64,000 nucleotides of DNA from Staphylospora marina (GCF_003856495.1 NZ_CP034118.1:1220001-1284000), one strand, 5' to 3'; shown: positions 18,166 through 27,009, counted from the first letter of the stretch. Translations and numbers: made by a program. The notes: generated by a model from the sequence alone, not told the origin.

Positions 18166-18223
18166 GGCTAAAAGACTCGATTGTGAGTCAGAATACCGGA
18201 AAAGCCACGGGGAGGGAAGGTGT

Positions 18224-18823
18224 GTGATTTCGGGAGTGCCGGCCATTCTTTGCCAGTCGGGACTGGTGATCCTGTTTCTGACGGGATGGTTTTCTGATGT
18301 TCGACACAGCTTCGGAGTTCCCGCACGGGTTGCCGCAGGAGCCGTTCTGGTCTCGCTTCTTTTGACCGCTTTGGATCCCGTGTCGCCGTTTCCGGGGGTG
18401 GCCTTGCATCCCGGTTTGCTCGTTCCCTTTTTGGGATGGATGACGGCATTGCTCAGGGACAGGCGTGACATTTCCGGGTTGCTTCAGGCGGGGTTCTTCA
18501 TCGGCGGCATGCAGGTTGTCATGTTCGGGACCGTCCCGCAGGGCGGAGAACGGGAATGGTTGGGAGGACTCGCCGTCATCGCCGTTTCCCGGCTCCTCTT
18601 TCGGGACTGGCGAAAACAACTGGCGACAACGTCCGGAGCGATTTTTGTTTCGGAAGCGTGGAGGCTTCTCATACACCGGGAATCGCTTTCTCCGCTGCCG
18701 GTTGTGTCTCCCGAGTTTCTGGACCGGTTTTGGCTGGCATGGTTCATCGTGTTCGTCCTGCACGAAACGGAGGAAGCTCTTCGCGCACTGCTTTCCGGAA
18801 AGAAACGGACGGGATCGCTTTGA
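18224..18823 (+). CDS. YphA-like polytopic membrane protein
   Basis: A 199-residue hydrophobic protein with about six membrane segments (for example LVILFLTGWF, AAGAVLVSLLLTAL and WLAWFIVFVLHE). It lies between the S1-protein gene and der, exactly the place of yphA in B. subtilis, a sporulation-associated membrane protein; the assignment rests mainly on this position. GTG start at 18224 preceded by GGAGGGAAGG. Function unknown. Confidence 0.65.
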   Translation: MISGVPAILCQSGLVILFLTGWFSDVRHSFGVPARVAAGAVLVSLLLTALDPVSPFPGVALHPGLLVPFLGWMTALLRDRRDISGLLQAGFFIGGMQVVMFGTVPQGGEREWLGGLAVIAVSRLLFRDWRKQLATTSGAIFVSEAWRLLIHRESLSPLPVVSPEFLDRFWLAWFIVFVLHETEEALRALLSGKKRTGSL

Positions 18824-18915
18824 GCGGATCGGCACCGGTTGCCTAAACAAACAATGTTGGATAAGATTAGGTATGATTCGGAAGACAAGGAATTTGACAA
18901 AGCGGTGATTTTGCC

Positions 18916-20232
18916 ATGAGTTTGCCGACAGTAGCGATTGTTGGAAGACCCAATGTGGGAAAATCGACTCTGTTCAACCGTCTGGCGGGGGAACGGATCG
19001 CGATTGTGGAAGATCAACCCGGCATCACCCGTGACCGGATCTATGCCCGGGCCGAATGGAACGGCCGGGAGTTCCACCTGATCGACACGGGAGGTCTGGA
19101 ATTCGGGGAAGCGGATGAGATCATGGAGCATATCCGCAACCAGGCCGAACTTGCCATTGAAGAGGCGGATGTGATCGTTCTGGTCGTGGACGGTCGCGGC
19201 GGTCTCACTCCTCCGGATGAAGAAGTGGCCCGCCTGCTCCATCGGACCAACAAACCGGTCATCGTGATGGTCAACAAAGTGGATGACATCAAGCACAAGG
19301 AATCGGTGTATGAATTTTATCAACTGGGGTTCGAACATGTGATCCCCGTTTCTTCCCTCCACGGAACGGGAACGGGAGATCTCCTGGATTGTTTGGTGGA
19401 TCATTTCCCCGAGCCTGAAGAAGAAGAGGTGGAAGAAGACGTCATCCGCGTCTGTCTGATCGGTCGACCCAATGTGGGGAAATCCTCCCTCGTCAACGCC
19501 CTGCTGGGGGAAGAACGGGTGATCGTCAGTCCGGTGGCCGGGACGACCCGGGATGCGGTCGACACTCCGTTTGAATTTGATGGGCAGAAATATGTGTTGG
19601 TGGACACGGCGGGAATCCGCAAACGCGGGAAAGTTTACGAGGCGGTGGAGAAGTACAGTGTACTCCGCGCTCTCAAGGCGATTGAGCGTTCCGACGTTTG
19701 CCTGATCGTGATTGACGGGGAACGGGGCATCGCCGAACAGGACAAGCGGATCGCGGGCTATGCGCACGAAGCGGGTCGGGCGTCCATCTTTGTCGTGAAC
19801 AAGTGGGATGCGGTTGAAAAAGACGACAAAACCATGATCCGCTTCACGGAAAAAATCCGGGACCAATTCCAGTTCATGCCTTACGCACCGGTTCTGTTCG
19901 TTTCCGCCAAAACGCGGCGAAGAATCAAAAACATTTTGCCGGAAGTGCTGGAAGTCGCGGAACAGCACGCGATGCGCGTCCCCACTTCCGTTCTGAACCA
20001 GGTGATTCAGGATGCCATGATCACCACCCCTCCGCCGTCGGAGCGGGGGCGGCGGTTCCGGGTGCAATATGTCACCCAGGCGAGTGTCAAACCGCCCACG
20101 TTCGTGCTGTTTGTCAATGATCCGGAACTGGCGCATTTCAGTTACCTCCGTTATTTGGAAAACCAGCTGCGTCAGGCTTTTCCTTTCAAAGGAACTCCGC
20201 TTCGGATTATACTTAGAAAGAAGAACGGCTGA
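18916..20232 (+). CDS. der: Ribosome biogenesis GTPase Der (EngA)
   Basis: A 438-residue double GTPase acting in 50S subunit assembly. Two G domains each start with GRPNVGKS (residue about 9 and again near 185), with DTGG/DTAG G3 motifs, NKVD and NKWD G4 motifs, and a KH-like C-terminal domain ending [10 protein letters not shown]. The start [18 protein letters not shown] is typical; the ribosome site is weak. A hairpin (CGGCTGATTC / GAATCAGCCG, 20226-20250) spans the stop codon but has no T-run, so it may protect the 3' end or slow read-through into plsY. Confidence 0.96.
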   Translation: MSLPTVAIVGRPNVGKSTLFNRLAGERIAIVEDQPGITRDRIYARAEWNGREFHLIDTGGLEFGEADEIMEHIRNQAELAIEEADVIVLVVDGRGGLTPPDEEVARLLHRTNKPVIVMVNKVDDIKHKESVYEFYQLGFEHVIPVSSLHGTGTGDLLDCLVDHFPEPEEEEVEEDVIRVCLIGRPNVGKSSLVNALLGEERVIVSPVAGTTRDAVDTPFEFDGQKYVLVDTAGIRKRGKVYEAVEKYSVLRALKAIERSDVCLIVIDGERGIAEQDKRIAGYAHEAGRASIFVVNKWDAVEKDDKTMIRFTEKIRDQFQFMPYAPVLFVSAKTRRRIKNILPEVLEVAEQHAMRVPTSVLNQVIQDAMITTPPPSERGRRFRVQYVTQASVKPPTFVLFVNDPELAHFSYLRYLENQLRQAFPFKGTPLRIILRKKNG

Positions 20233-20281
20233 TTCCTGAAGAATCAGCCGCCAACACATCATACGGGAGAGGTCTTGTTTC

Positions 20282-20869
20282 ATGTTTCAAACTTGGGTGC
20301 TGCCCATCCTGATCTCCTATTTGTTGGGGTCCATCAGCTTCAGTTACCTGCTGACCCGGCTCCTCAAAGGAGTTGACATCAGGGAACACGGCAGCGGAAA
20401 TGCCGGCGCGACCAATACTCTGCGCGTACTGGGAAAAGGTCCCGGCATTCTCGTGTTCCTGCTGGATGCTTTGAAAGGGGTGGCTGCCGTTTGGGTCGGA
20501 AGCGCATTGTCGGACGGGGATCAAGTGATCATGCTGGCTTCCGGCATTGCGGCGGTCATCGGTCACAACTGGCCCGTATTCTTGGGATTTCGCGGGGGCA
20601 AGGGGATTGCCACCACGGTGGGCGTATCCGCGGTGATCGCATTCACCGCCACGCTCTTCGCCGGCATCTGCGCCATTTTGTTCATCGTACTCACCCGTTA
20701 CGTATCACTCGGGTCCCTGATCCTCACGCTGTGCATCCCGGCCGTCATGTGGATCGAAGGCTACCCGAACGTCATGGTGCTGATGATGGCGATCGTCACC
20801 GTGATGGCTTTCATGAGACACAAACAGAACATTGTCAATTTGCTGAGGGGCAATGAACGGAAGATCTGA
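20282..20869 (+). CDS. plsY: Acyl-phosphate:glycerol-3-phosphate acyltransferase
   Basis: A 195-residue integral membrane enzyme transferring acyl groups from acyl-phosphate to glycerol-3-phosphate. PlsY motifs are clear: SYLLGSISFSYLL, then EHGSGNAGATNTLRVLGK, and GHNWPVFLGFRGGKGIATT. Several hydrophobic segments. It overlaps the region just before gpsA, whose product makes glycerol-3-phosphate, so enzyme and substrate supply are encoded together, a common arrangement in Bacillales. Confidence 0.95.
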   Translation: MFQTWVLPILISYLLGSISFSYLLTRLLKGVDIREHGSGNAGATNTLRVLGKGPGILVFLLDALKGVAAVWVGSALSDGDQVIMLASGIAAVIGHNWPVFLGFRGGKGIATTVGVSAVIAFTATLFAGICAILFIVLTRYVSLGSLILTLCIPAVMWIEGYPNVMVLMMAIVTVMAFMRHKQNIVNLLRGNERKI

Positions 20870-20888
20870 AACGAGGGAGAAAGAGCGA

Positions 20889-21914
20889 ATGAAGCGACAA
20901 GTCGCCGTGCTCGGAGCAGGCAGTTGGGGAACGGCACTGGCGTCCGTTCTGGCCGAAAACGGGCATGAAGTGACGGTTTGGGCGAGAAGAAAGGAACAGG
21001 TCGACGAAATCAACCGAAACCGGACCAATGAGAAATATTTGCCTGAAGCAACGCTTCCCGAGGGGATCCTGGCCACGGATGATCTCCGGGAAGCCGTGAC
21101 GGACAAAAGCCTTGTGGTGTTTGTCCTTCCTTCACAAAGCATGCGGCACGTCGCCGCGGCCGCCAAAACTTGGATTCGGGACGACGCGCTGATCGTGCAT
21201 GCATCCAAAGGTTTTGAAGCGGAAAGCTGGAAGAGGATGTCCGAAGTGCTTTCCGAGGAGCTCGGCGAGAACAGGGCGGAACGAATCACCGTTTTGTCCG
21301 GACCCAGCCACGCGGAAGAAGTCATCCGTAAATTTCCCACCACCGTGGTGGTGGCATCCCGATCGCAATCTGCCGCCGAAACGGTGCAGGGGTTGTTCAT
21401 GAACCGGTATTTTCGCGTTTATACCAATCCGGACGTGGTGGGAGTGGAAGTCGGTGGTGCTCTGAAGAACATCATCGCACTGGCTGCCGGGCTTGTGGAC
21501 GGACTTCATTTCGGGGACAACGCCAAGGCTGCTTTGATCACGCGGGGATTGGCGGAAATCGCCCGTTTGGGGCTGGCCATGGGCGCGCAAGCCATCACCT
21601 TTGCCGGACTTGCCGGAGTGGGAGATCTGGTGGTCACCTGTACCAGCCGGCACAGTCGGAACTGGCGGGCGGGTTATCAGATCAGCCAAGGAAAGTCGGT
21701 TCCAGAGGTGCTTCGCGAAATGGGAATGGTGGTGGAAGGGATCCAGACCACCCGTGCGGCTTGGATGCTCTCTTCGAAATACGGGGTGGAAATGCCGCTT
21801 GCCCATCAACTGTATGCCGTCTTGTTTGAGGAAAAGAAACCGGAACAGGCCGCCTGGGATCTGATGACCAGGGGACGGACGCAGGAGCTGGAAGAGATGG
21901 TTCAGGGCTGGTGA
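20889..21914 (+). CDS. gpsA: Glycerol-3-phosphate dehydrogenase [NAD(P)+]
   Basis: A 341-residue cytoplasmic enzyme reducing dihydroxyacetone phosphate to glycerol-3-phosphate for lipids. N-terminal GAGSWGTALA dinucleotide motif, VLSGPSHAEEV, and the C-terminal signature region with the catalytic lysine in VGGALKNIIALAAG, plus FAGLAGVGDLVVTCTS. The ATG at 20889 lies 20 bases after the plsY stop; an earlier start within plsY (20853) is less likely. Confidence 0.96.
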   Translation: MKRQVAVLGAGSWGTALASVLAENGHEVTVWARRKEQVDEINRNRTNEKYLPEATLPEGILATDDLREAVTDKSLVVFVLPSQSMRHVAAAAKTWIRDDALIVHASKGFEAESWKRMSEVLSEELGENRAERITVLSGPSHAEEVIRKFPTTVVVASRSQSAAETVQGLFMNRYFRVYTNPDVVGVEVGGALKNIIALAAGLVDGLHFGDNAKAALITRGLAEIARLGLAMGAQAITFAGLAGVGDLVVTCTSRHSRNWRAGYQISQGKSVPEVLREMGMVVEGIQTTRAAWMLSSKYGVEMPLAHQLYAVLFEEKKPEQAAWDLMTRGRTQELEEMVQGW

Positions 21915-22034
21915 CCGATTTGGGCCCGTTTTCCCGTGGCCTGTTTCATGTTTCCGTCATATTCTGTAACAGCTCTTGCATCCAACACGTTGGGCACTGG
22001 AATCAGGCAGGAACCGTCACTCCCCTGCAAGAGC

Positions 22035-22071
22035 GAAACAGGGGTAATGCTCTGGGCATTACCCCTGTTTC
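22035..22071. terminator. Bidirectional terminator between gpsA and the convergent gene
   Basis: Perfect 16-bp stem GAAACAGGGGTAATGC / GCATTACCCCTGTTTC with a 5-base loop. The stop codon of the minus-strand gene (22059-22061) lies inside the right arm. Confidence 0.85.
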
Positions 22072-22610
22072 CTTTGTGTTCCGGCCGTCTGTTTTCTGGC
22101 GTTCAACAATTCGCCGAGCCATCTCCACACCAGCGGGGACTGCAGGACCGCCAGAATTTGACCGAGCGGAATTCCTTTCATGCCGAAGGGCGTCAGGTTG
22201 CCGTTTTCTTCGCCGAATCCTTCGGGCGGGCGGATGACGGGAATCTCATCGTCTTCCGAATCGTTTTTGCCCCCGCTTTCTTGCCGATTTCCGGCGGGAG
22301 GGAGAAGGGCCAGAGGATTCATCCCGCCTTTGCGGAGTTGCCTTGCGGAATGAAGAAAGAACCAGGCGGAATCCATCAGCCGTTCCAATTTTTGCAGCGA
22401 CAGGCTGAGTTCCTTGACGGTGGACCTGAGGGTCAGAAATCCGCTCAGGATCTTGGCGATGTTTCTTGAAGACAATCGGGGGAGTGAAGGAAAATCGGGC
22501 CATTCGGGCAACGTTTCCGTGACGGCGTTTTTTTTCGTCGCAGGCTGGATTTTCCGCCGTTTTTTCACGGAGGGAAGCGTTGTCTGGCCTTTGGCTTTGG
22601 TCGGTTTCAT
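22059..22610 (-). CDS. Protein of unknown function
   Basis: A 183-residue protein not recognised. The N-terminus is very basic (MKPTKAKGQTTLPSVKKRRK), followed by a helical amphipathic part (SSRNIAKILSGFLTLRSTV), a proline- and acid-rich linker around residues 110-130, and a hydrophobic C-terminal helix region (GQILAVLQSPLVWRWLGELL). GAGGAGGAAC is seven bases before the ATG at 22610. The much longer open frame in this phase (to 23507) runs antisense to a lipoprotein gene and is not coding. Position in the gpsA-spoIVA interval hints at, but does not show, a sporulation role. Confidence 0.65.
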   Translation of the reverse strand: MKPTKAKGQTTLPSVKKRRKIQPATKKNAVTETLPEWPDFPSLPRLSSRNIAKILSGFLTLRSTVKELSLSLQKLERLMDSAWFFLHSARQLRKGGMNPLALLPPAGNRQESGGKNDSEDDEIPVIRPPEGFGEENGNLTPFGMKGIPLGQILAVLQSPLVWRWLGELLNARKQTAGTQRKQG

Positions 22611-22748
22611 GCGTGTTCCTCCTCGGGCTGTTGTCCTTCCATCATATGTCGGGGGGCGCCCGACCGAACGGGCGATTGACCCGTGAGTTTGGTGGGCGTT
22701 CGTGGATTTGCTATACTGGAAAAGATTCAACCAAAAGAGGTGTTTCCT

Positions 22749-22907
22749 TTGGAACTGATGATCATCCTTTTTCTCCTCGTTCTCATCAATCTGCTCCTGG
22801 CGGTGGGGAGAACATCCCGGAAGAAGTGGGTGGGACGGACGATGTCCGTGATCTCGTTCCTTCTCTTGATCGTGACTTTTCTGTTTGTGATCAGGGCATT
22901 GATCTGA
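22749..22907 (+). CDS. Small two-helix membrane protein, YphE/DUF2768-like by position
   Basis: A 52-residue protein of two hydrophobic helices (MIILFLLVLINLLLAVG and MSVISFLLLIVTFLFVI) joined by a basic loop GRTSRKKWVGR. A TTG start at 22749 has AGAGGTG seven bases upstream. It directly precedes the yphF-like gene, as the DUF2768 gene yphE does in Bacillus. Functional role unknown; sequence similarity to YphE could not be tested. Confidence 0.6.
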   Translation: MELMIILFLLVLINLLLAVGRTSRKKWVGRTMSVISFLLLIVTFLFVIRALI

Positions 22908-22922
22908 CGGGGGGATGCCTGA

Positions 22923-23651
22923 ATGAACCGGAAAACGCTGCTTTCGACCGTTTGGATGATCGTTTTGTGCCTGTTGATGGGGGGCTGCATGTATCCCCAG
23001 GAGAAAAGACAACAGCTGGATCAGCTGGATCAACACGTCGCCCGTGTTCAGAGCGCGGTCGACGGATATCACCGTGACCAAAAAGTGCTTCCTTACCGAT
23101 ACATGGAGGATGATTGGAAACTCACCACCCGGTATGCGGTGGATTTTCGGCAACTGGGCGGATATGTGGGGGAAATTCCGCCATCCGCTTTTGAAAAGGG
23201 CGGAAATTTCATGTATGTGTTGGTCAACGTGGAAAAAAAACCGACGGTCCGACTGTTTGATTTGCGGGTGAACGATCGGGTGGGGCGGGTGCAGAATGAG
23301 GTGCTCCTCCACAAAAAACAGAAAGGAAGCCTCCCCAAGGGAGAGCCGGCGGGGCAGGGGCTTTACAAGGTGAACTTTCCGGCATTGAGCATGGATCCGG
23401 TCACCGTGCCCAGTCCCTATTCGGCGGACACCGAACTGGAACTGGTGATGGACGAAAAGGGCAAAGTGTATGTCGATTATCGGGTGGAAGCCATGAAAAA
23501 GTGGCAAACCGTCGAAAAGAAGCCGGAGACTGGCACGGATCTGCGCGCCTGGTTGTCCGAAGATGCCTTGTTTGTCCCGGCTTTTTCCCCTCCGATGTCA
23601 TTCAAAGGGGCCGAGCCGGTGTTTGATTTCGGATTGACCCGTGACCACTGA
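22923..23651 (+). CDS. yphF: YphF-like sporulation lipoprotein
   Basis: A 242-residue exported lipoprotein: short basic N-terminus, hydrophobic segment and lipobox LMGGC with Cys22 as the lipid-modified residue, followed by a coiled region (EKRQQLDQLDQHVARVQ) and a beta-rich body (YVLVNVEKKPTVRLFDL). Position next to spoIVA matches YphF of Bacillus, a sporulation-associated lipoprotein. Starts 15 bases after the small membrane protein and is probably in one transcript with it; terminator follows. Confidence 0.75.
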   Translation: MNRKTLLSTVWMIVLCLLMGGCMYPQEKRQQLDQLDQHVARVQSAVDGYHRDQKVLPYRYMEDDWKLTTRYAVDFRQLGGYVGEIPPSAFEKGGNFMYVLVNVEKKPTVRLFDLRVNDRVGRVQNEVLLHKKQKGSLPKGEPAGQGLYKVNFPALSMDPVTVPSPYSADTELELVMDEKGKVYVDYRVEAMKKWQTVEKKPETGTDLRAWLSEDALFVPAFSPPMSFKGAEPVFDFGLTRDH

Positions 23652-23661
23652 GTGACAGGGT

Positions 23662-23707
23662 GCCTTTCGGTCAACGTCCTGGTGACGTTGTCCGAAAGGC
23701 TTTTTAT
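23662..23707 (+). terminator. Terminator after yphF
   Basis: Stem GCCTTTCGG / CCGAAAGGC with an inner ACGT pairing, then TTTTTATTT. Confidence 0.88.
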
Positions 23708-23784
23708 TTGGACAAGAGACTTCTACAACATGGGAAGGGGTCATAGGATGTGGGTAACAGGAGCATCCAGGGGAGGGGATTCGG

Positions 23785-23931
23785 ATGGATCAAGTCCTGT
23801 TTCATTTGCTTGTCATACCCGGGGTGTTTCTGCTTGGCTGGTTGACGGGTACGGTCAAGATCACCGGTTTCCGGGCCAGGACTCTCCGGCGCGGGAAGCG
23901 TACGAAACTGCGGGTTGGATCCCGATCCTGA
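23785..23931 (+). CDS. Small single-helix membrane protein upstream of spoIVA
   Basis: A 48-residue frame starting MDQVLFHLLVIPGVFLLGWL, one membrane helix, then a strongly basic tail (RARTLRRGKRTKLRVGSRS). GGGGAGGGG lies six bases before the ATG, one of the best ribosome sites here, which argues that it is real although short. No family recognised. It ends 35 bases before a candidate sporulation promoter of spoIVA. Confidence 0.6.
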   Translation: MDQVLFHLLVIPGVFLLGWLTGTVKITGFRARTLRRGKRTKLRVGSRS

Positions 23932-23965
23932 GCGTGCTGCTCCCGCTCCTTTTTCGGGACATCTG

Positions 23966-23993
23966 ACATATCGGCGAACAGGATTCATATATT
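23966..23993 (+). promoter_or_regulatory. Candidate sigma-E promoter of spoIVA
   Basis: ACATATC, 13-base spacer and CATATATT (7 of 8 to the sigma-E minus-10 pattern CATACAHT), about 90 bases before the spoIVA start. spoIVA is a mother-cell sigma-E gene in B. subtilis; the match here is by eye. Confidence 0.45.
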
Positions 23994-24081
23994 GGTAGTG
24001 TCCAAGGAAAGGAACCGGGAGGAGGTACGCCTTCGCGCCGGCAGGAAAGATCCGCCACCAGGAATTGAAGGAGGGAAATCC

Positions 24082-25560
24082 GTGGAAAGAGTGGACATCT
24101 TGAAAGACATCGCTGAACGCACGGGAGGAGACATCTATCTCGGAGTGGTCGGTGCGGTGCGCACCGGAAAATCGACATTCATCAAACGGTTCATGGAACA
24201 GGTGGTGATCCCAAACATTCAGGACGAAGCGGACCGGATTCGCGCGACGGATGAACTTCCGCACAGCGGTGCAGGGAGAACCATCACCACCATCGAGCCC
24301 AAGTTCGTGCCCAATCAGGCGGTCAAGATCCATGTGGGCGAAGGGTTGGATGTGAATGTCCGTCTGGTGGATTGCGTGGGATACGCGATCGAAGGGGCCA
24401 AAGGTTACGAGGACGAATCGGGGCCGCGCATGATCAACACGCCGTGGTTTGAAGAACCGATTCCGTTTCAGGAAGCGGCGGAGGTCGGTACGCGGAAGGT
24501 GATTCAAGATCATTCCACGGTCGGCATCGTCATCACCACCGACGGTTCCATCACCGACATTCCGCGCCACGCATACGAGGAAGTGGAAGAGCGGGTGGTG
24601 AATGAGCTGAAGGAAGTGGGGAAACCGTTCATCCTGTTGCTCAACACCACGCGCCCCTACAGCGATTATGCCCAGAATCTTCGTGCCGAATTGGCGCAAA
24701 AGTATGACATCCCGGTCATTGCGGTCAGCGTGGCCACCATGGGAGAAGAGGACATCCTGGGAATCATGAGGGAAGTGCTTTATGAGTTCCCGGTGCATGA
24801 AGTGAACGTGAATCTTCCCAGCTGGGTGATGGTGCTGGATGAGGAGCACTGGCTCCGTCAGGAGTTCGAGATGTCCGTCCGGGAAACGGTGAAAGACATC
24901 AAACGGCTTCGTGACGTGGATCGCGTGGTCGGTCAATTCTATGAATATGATTTCATCGAAAAAGCCGCCCTTTCCGGGATGGACATGGGACAGGGAATCG
25001 CGGAGATCGACCTGTATGCTCCGGATGAACTGTATGATCGCGTGCTCACCGAGGTCGTCGGCACGGAGATTCGCGGACGGGATCATCTCCTGGAACTGAT
25101 GCAGGAACTGATGGAAGCCAAAAGAGAATACGACAAAGTTGCTGAAGCTCTCAAAATGGTTCGCACCACCGGTTACGGCGTGGCCGCTCCCACGCTGGAA
25201 GAGATGTCCCTGGATGAGCCCGAACTGATCAAGCAGGGAAGCCGGTTCGGGGTACGCCTGAAAGCAACCGCTCCCTCGATTCACATGATCAAGGTGAACG
25301 TGCATTCAGAGTTTGCTCCGATCATCGGTTCCGAGCGTCAAAGCGAAGAGCTCGTCAATTACCTGATGCGCGACTTTGAGCACGATCCTCTTCGCATCTG
25401 GGAATCCGACATTTTCGGTCGTTCCCTCAACCAGATCGTTCGGGAGGGCATTCAGGCCAAACTTTCGATGATGCCGGAAAACGCCCGCTACAAGCTGCAG
25501 GAAACGTTGGAGAGGATCATCAATGAGGGATCGGGCGGACTGATCGCGATCATTTTGTGA
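24082..25560 (+). CDS. spoIVA: Stage IV sporulation protein A (spore coat morphogenetic ATPase)
   Basis: A 492-residue ATPase that polymerises on the forespore surface and forms the basement layer of the coat. Begins VERVDILKDIAERTGGDIYL, almost the B. subtilis start, with Walker A GAVRTGKST at about residue 25 and a TRAFAC-like switch region LVDCVGYAIEG; the C-terminus (GSGGLIAIIL) is the conserved membrane-anchoring end. GTG start at 24082 with AAGGAGGG eight bases upstream. Full length. Its presence shows an endospore former. Confidence 0.97.
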   Translation: MERVDILKDIAERTGGDIYLGVVGAVRTGKSTFIKRFMEQVVIPNIQDEADRIRATDELPHSGAGRTITTIEPKFVPNQAVKIHVGEGLDVNVRLVDCVGYAIEGAKGYEDESGPRMINTPWFEEPIPFQEAAEVGTRKVIQDHSTVGIVITTDGSITDIPRHAYEEVEERVVNELKEVGKPFILLLNTTRPYSDYAQNLRAELAQKYDIPVIAVSVATMGEEDILGIMREVLYEFPVHEVNVNLPSWVMVLDEEHWLRQEFEMSVRETVKDIKRLRDVDRVVGQFYEYDFIEKAALSGMDMGQGIAEIDLYAPDELYDRVLTEVVGTEIRGRDHLLELMQELMEAKREYDKVAEALKMVRTTGYGVAAPTLEEMSLDEPELIKQGSRFGVRLKATAPSIHMIKVNVHSEFAPIIGSERQSEELVNYLMRDFEHDPLRIWESDIFGRSLNQIVREGIQAKLSMMPENARYKLQETLERIINEGSGGLIAIIL

Positions 25561-25570
25561 ATCATTCCTG

Positions 25571-25597
25571 AAAAAGCGCGTTTGGCGCTTTTTTTAT
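25571..25597 (+). terminator. Terminator after spoIVA
   Basis: Stem AAAAAGCGC / GCGCTTTTT with a 5-base loop and T-run. Confidence 0.9.
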
Positions 25598-25626
25598 TGC
25601 AAACCCGGAAAAAATGCGAGAGTCTC

Positions 25627-25655
25627 TTGCATCTCCGTCATGACTGTATTAGTAT
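25627..25655 (+). promoter_or_regulatory. Sigma-A promoter of hbs
   Basis: TTGCAT, 17-base spacer, TAGTAT; about 90 bases upstream of the hbs ATG. Confidence 0.65.
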
Positions 25656-25743
25656 AGGAGTGTCCCGCGCAACGAAAACCCCGGATTTTGCACCGTTTTC
25701 GGGCAAATCGGCCGTGTGCGGAACTGTAACAGGAGGTGCGGTT

Positions 25744-26022
25744 ATGAACAAGACCGATCTGATCAACCGGGTTGCCGAACTGACCCAGCAAAGCAAAAAA
25801 GACGCCGCCAAATCGGTGGAAGCCGTGTTTGATGCCATCACTGAAGCCCTGCGCAAGGGAGACAAAGTTCAGCTGATCGGTTTTGGCAACTTTGAAGTGA
25901 AAGACGTTTCCGCCCGCAAGGGACGTAATCCGCAAACCGGTGAAGAGATCGAGATCCCGGCTCACAAAAAACCGCAATTCAAAGCCGGCAAACAGCTCAA
26001 AGAAGCTGTCAACAATCAGTGA
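25744..26022 (+). CDS. hbs: DNA-binding protein HU (HBsu)
   Basis: A 92-residue nucleoid protein binding and bending DNA without sequence preference, as a homodimer. [20 protein letters not shown] is the HU start, [21 protein letters not shown] the beta-arm signature. AGGAGGTG precedes the ATG. Position between spoIVA and folE is as in B. subtilis. Monocistronic. Confidence 0.97.
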   Translation: MNKTDLINRVAELTQQSKKDAAKSVEAVFDAITEALRKGDKVQLIGFGNFEVKDVSARKGRNPQTGEEIEIPAHKKPQFKAGKQLKEAVNNQ

Positions 26023-26064
26023 TTCATCCGGCAGCGGAACGACAGGACTACATAAGACCTGCGG

Positions 26065-26195
26065 AAAAGGCCCCGGCAGGATCCGAGTGACGAACGGAGA
26101 GGCGGAGCCGTTCCTTCCCGTGCTTGCACGGAACGGGAAACGGCATCCGGCGGTTTCTTCGGCACCCGGCTCCCGATTGCGGGGCCTTTTCTTTT
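26065..26195 (+). ncRNA. Highly structured intergenic RNA candidate ending in an intrinsic terminator
   Basis: An 11-bp perfect outer stem (AAAAGGCCCCG at 26065-26075 with CGGGGCCTTTT at 26180-26190) encloses about 104 bases that themselves pair: CGGAGCCG (26103-26110) with CGGCTCCCG (26167-26175), and a CCGTGC/GCACGG hairpin near 26118-26131. CTTTTG follows the outer stem. It may be only a long terminator of hbs, but the nested pairing is more than a terminator needs. No known riboswitch signature was recognised. It precedes the folE promoter. Confidence 0.4.
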
Positions 26196-26199
26196 GTGA

Positions 26200-26226
26200 T
26201 TGAACCCAGGGGTTTTGTGATATAAT
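26200..26226 (+). promoter_or_regulatory. Promoter of folE with extended minus-10
   Basis: TATAAT at 26221-26226 preceded by TGA (extended -10); TTGAAC at 26200-26205 gives a short 15-base spacer. Confidence 0.55.
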
Positions 26227-26274
26227 GAGCGGGAAATGTTTTGATGTTGTCATTAAATGATGGGGGACCAAGAC

Positions 26275-26841
26275 ATGCATGTAGATCAACGAAAAATTGA
26301 GGATGCCGTCCGCATGATCCTGGAAGCGGTCGGGGAAGATCCGGATCGCGAAGGTCTGCTCGACACGCCGGCTCGTGTGGCTCGCATGTATGCCGAGATT
26401 TTTTCCGGCCTTCGGCAGGATCCGAGAGAATATTTTGATGTGATTTTCAGTGAGGATCACGAAGAACTGGTTTTGGTGAAGGACATTCCGTTCTTTTCCA
26501 CTTGTGAACATCATCTGGTGCCGTTCTTCGGAAAGGCCCACGTGGGATACATTCCGCGAGGAGGACGAGTCGTGGGACTCAGCAAGTTGGCCAGAGCCGT
26601 GGAAGCGGTGGCGCGCCGTCCCCAATTGCAGGAGCGGATCACCGCCACGGTGGCGGATGCCATCGTGGAGAAACTGGATCCCCACGGGGTGATTGTGGTC
26701 GTGGAAGCGGAGCATATGTGCATGACGATGCGTGGAGTGAAAAAACCGGGCTCCAAAACGGTGACCTCGGCGGTGCGGGGTGTGTTTGCCGAAGATGCCG
26801 CCGCACGGATGGAAGCACTGAGTTTGATTGGCATAAAATAA
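26275..26841 (+). CDS. folE: GTP cyclohydrolase I
   Basis: A 188-residue enzyme (MtrA) converting GTP to dihydroneopterin triphosphate, the first folate step. Zinc ligands are visible in [11 protein letters not shown] and the CMTMRG motif; also [17 protein letters not shown]. The ATG at 26275 is chosen over those at 26257/26260 because GGGGGA is eight bases upstream. In B. subtilis it forms an operon with mtrB; here a tRNA-Pro gene with its own promoter and terminator separates them. Confidence 0.95.
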   Translation: MHVDQRKIEDAVRMILEAVGEDPDREGLLDTPARVARMYAEIFSGLRQDPREYFDVIFSEDHEELVLVKDIPFFSTCEHHLVPFFGKAHVGYIPRGGRVVGLSKLARAVEAVARRPQLQERITATVADAIVEKLDPHGVIVVVEAEHMCMTMRGVKKPGSKTVTSAVRGVFAEDAAARMEALSLIGIK

Positions 26842-26856
26842 TTTTGCACATACCTC

Positions 26857-26885
26857 TTGACACTCCCGGCGGAGCGTTATATATT
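26857..26885 (+). promoter_or_regulatory. Strong promoter of tRNA-Pro
   Basis: TTGACA, 17-base spacer, TATATT, ending 42 bases before the tRNA; typical of stable-RNA promoters. Confidence 0.8.
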
Positions 26886-26927
26886 ATTAATTGTCAGCAG
26901 GGCAAACCAAACAAAATCAATGGACGT

Positions 26928-27004
26928 CGGGCTATGGCGCAGCTTGGTAGCGCGCTTGCATGGGGTGCAAGAGGTCGTCAGTTCAAATCTGGCTAGCCCG
27001 ACCA
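26928..27004 (+). tRNA. tRNA-Pro (anticodon GGG)
   Basis: A 77-base cloverleaf: acceptor stem CGGGCTA / TAGCCCG, discriminator A and encoded CCA; anticodon stem CTTGC / GCAAG with loop ATGGGGT giving anticodon GGG; T-arm GTCAG TTCAAAT CTGGC. It reads CCC and CCU codons. Lies between folE and mtrB as a separate unit. Confidence 0.95.
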
Positions 27005-27009
27005 ACAGG

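Noticed and set aside
18484..20283. A 599-codon minus-strand frame
   Set aside because: Antisense to yphA and der; composition of a shadow frame.
22059..23507. A 482-codon minus-strand frame
   Set aside because: Only the last 183 codons have a ribosome site and protein-like composition; the rest is antisense to the yphF-like lipoprotein gene.
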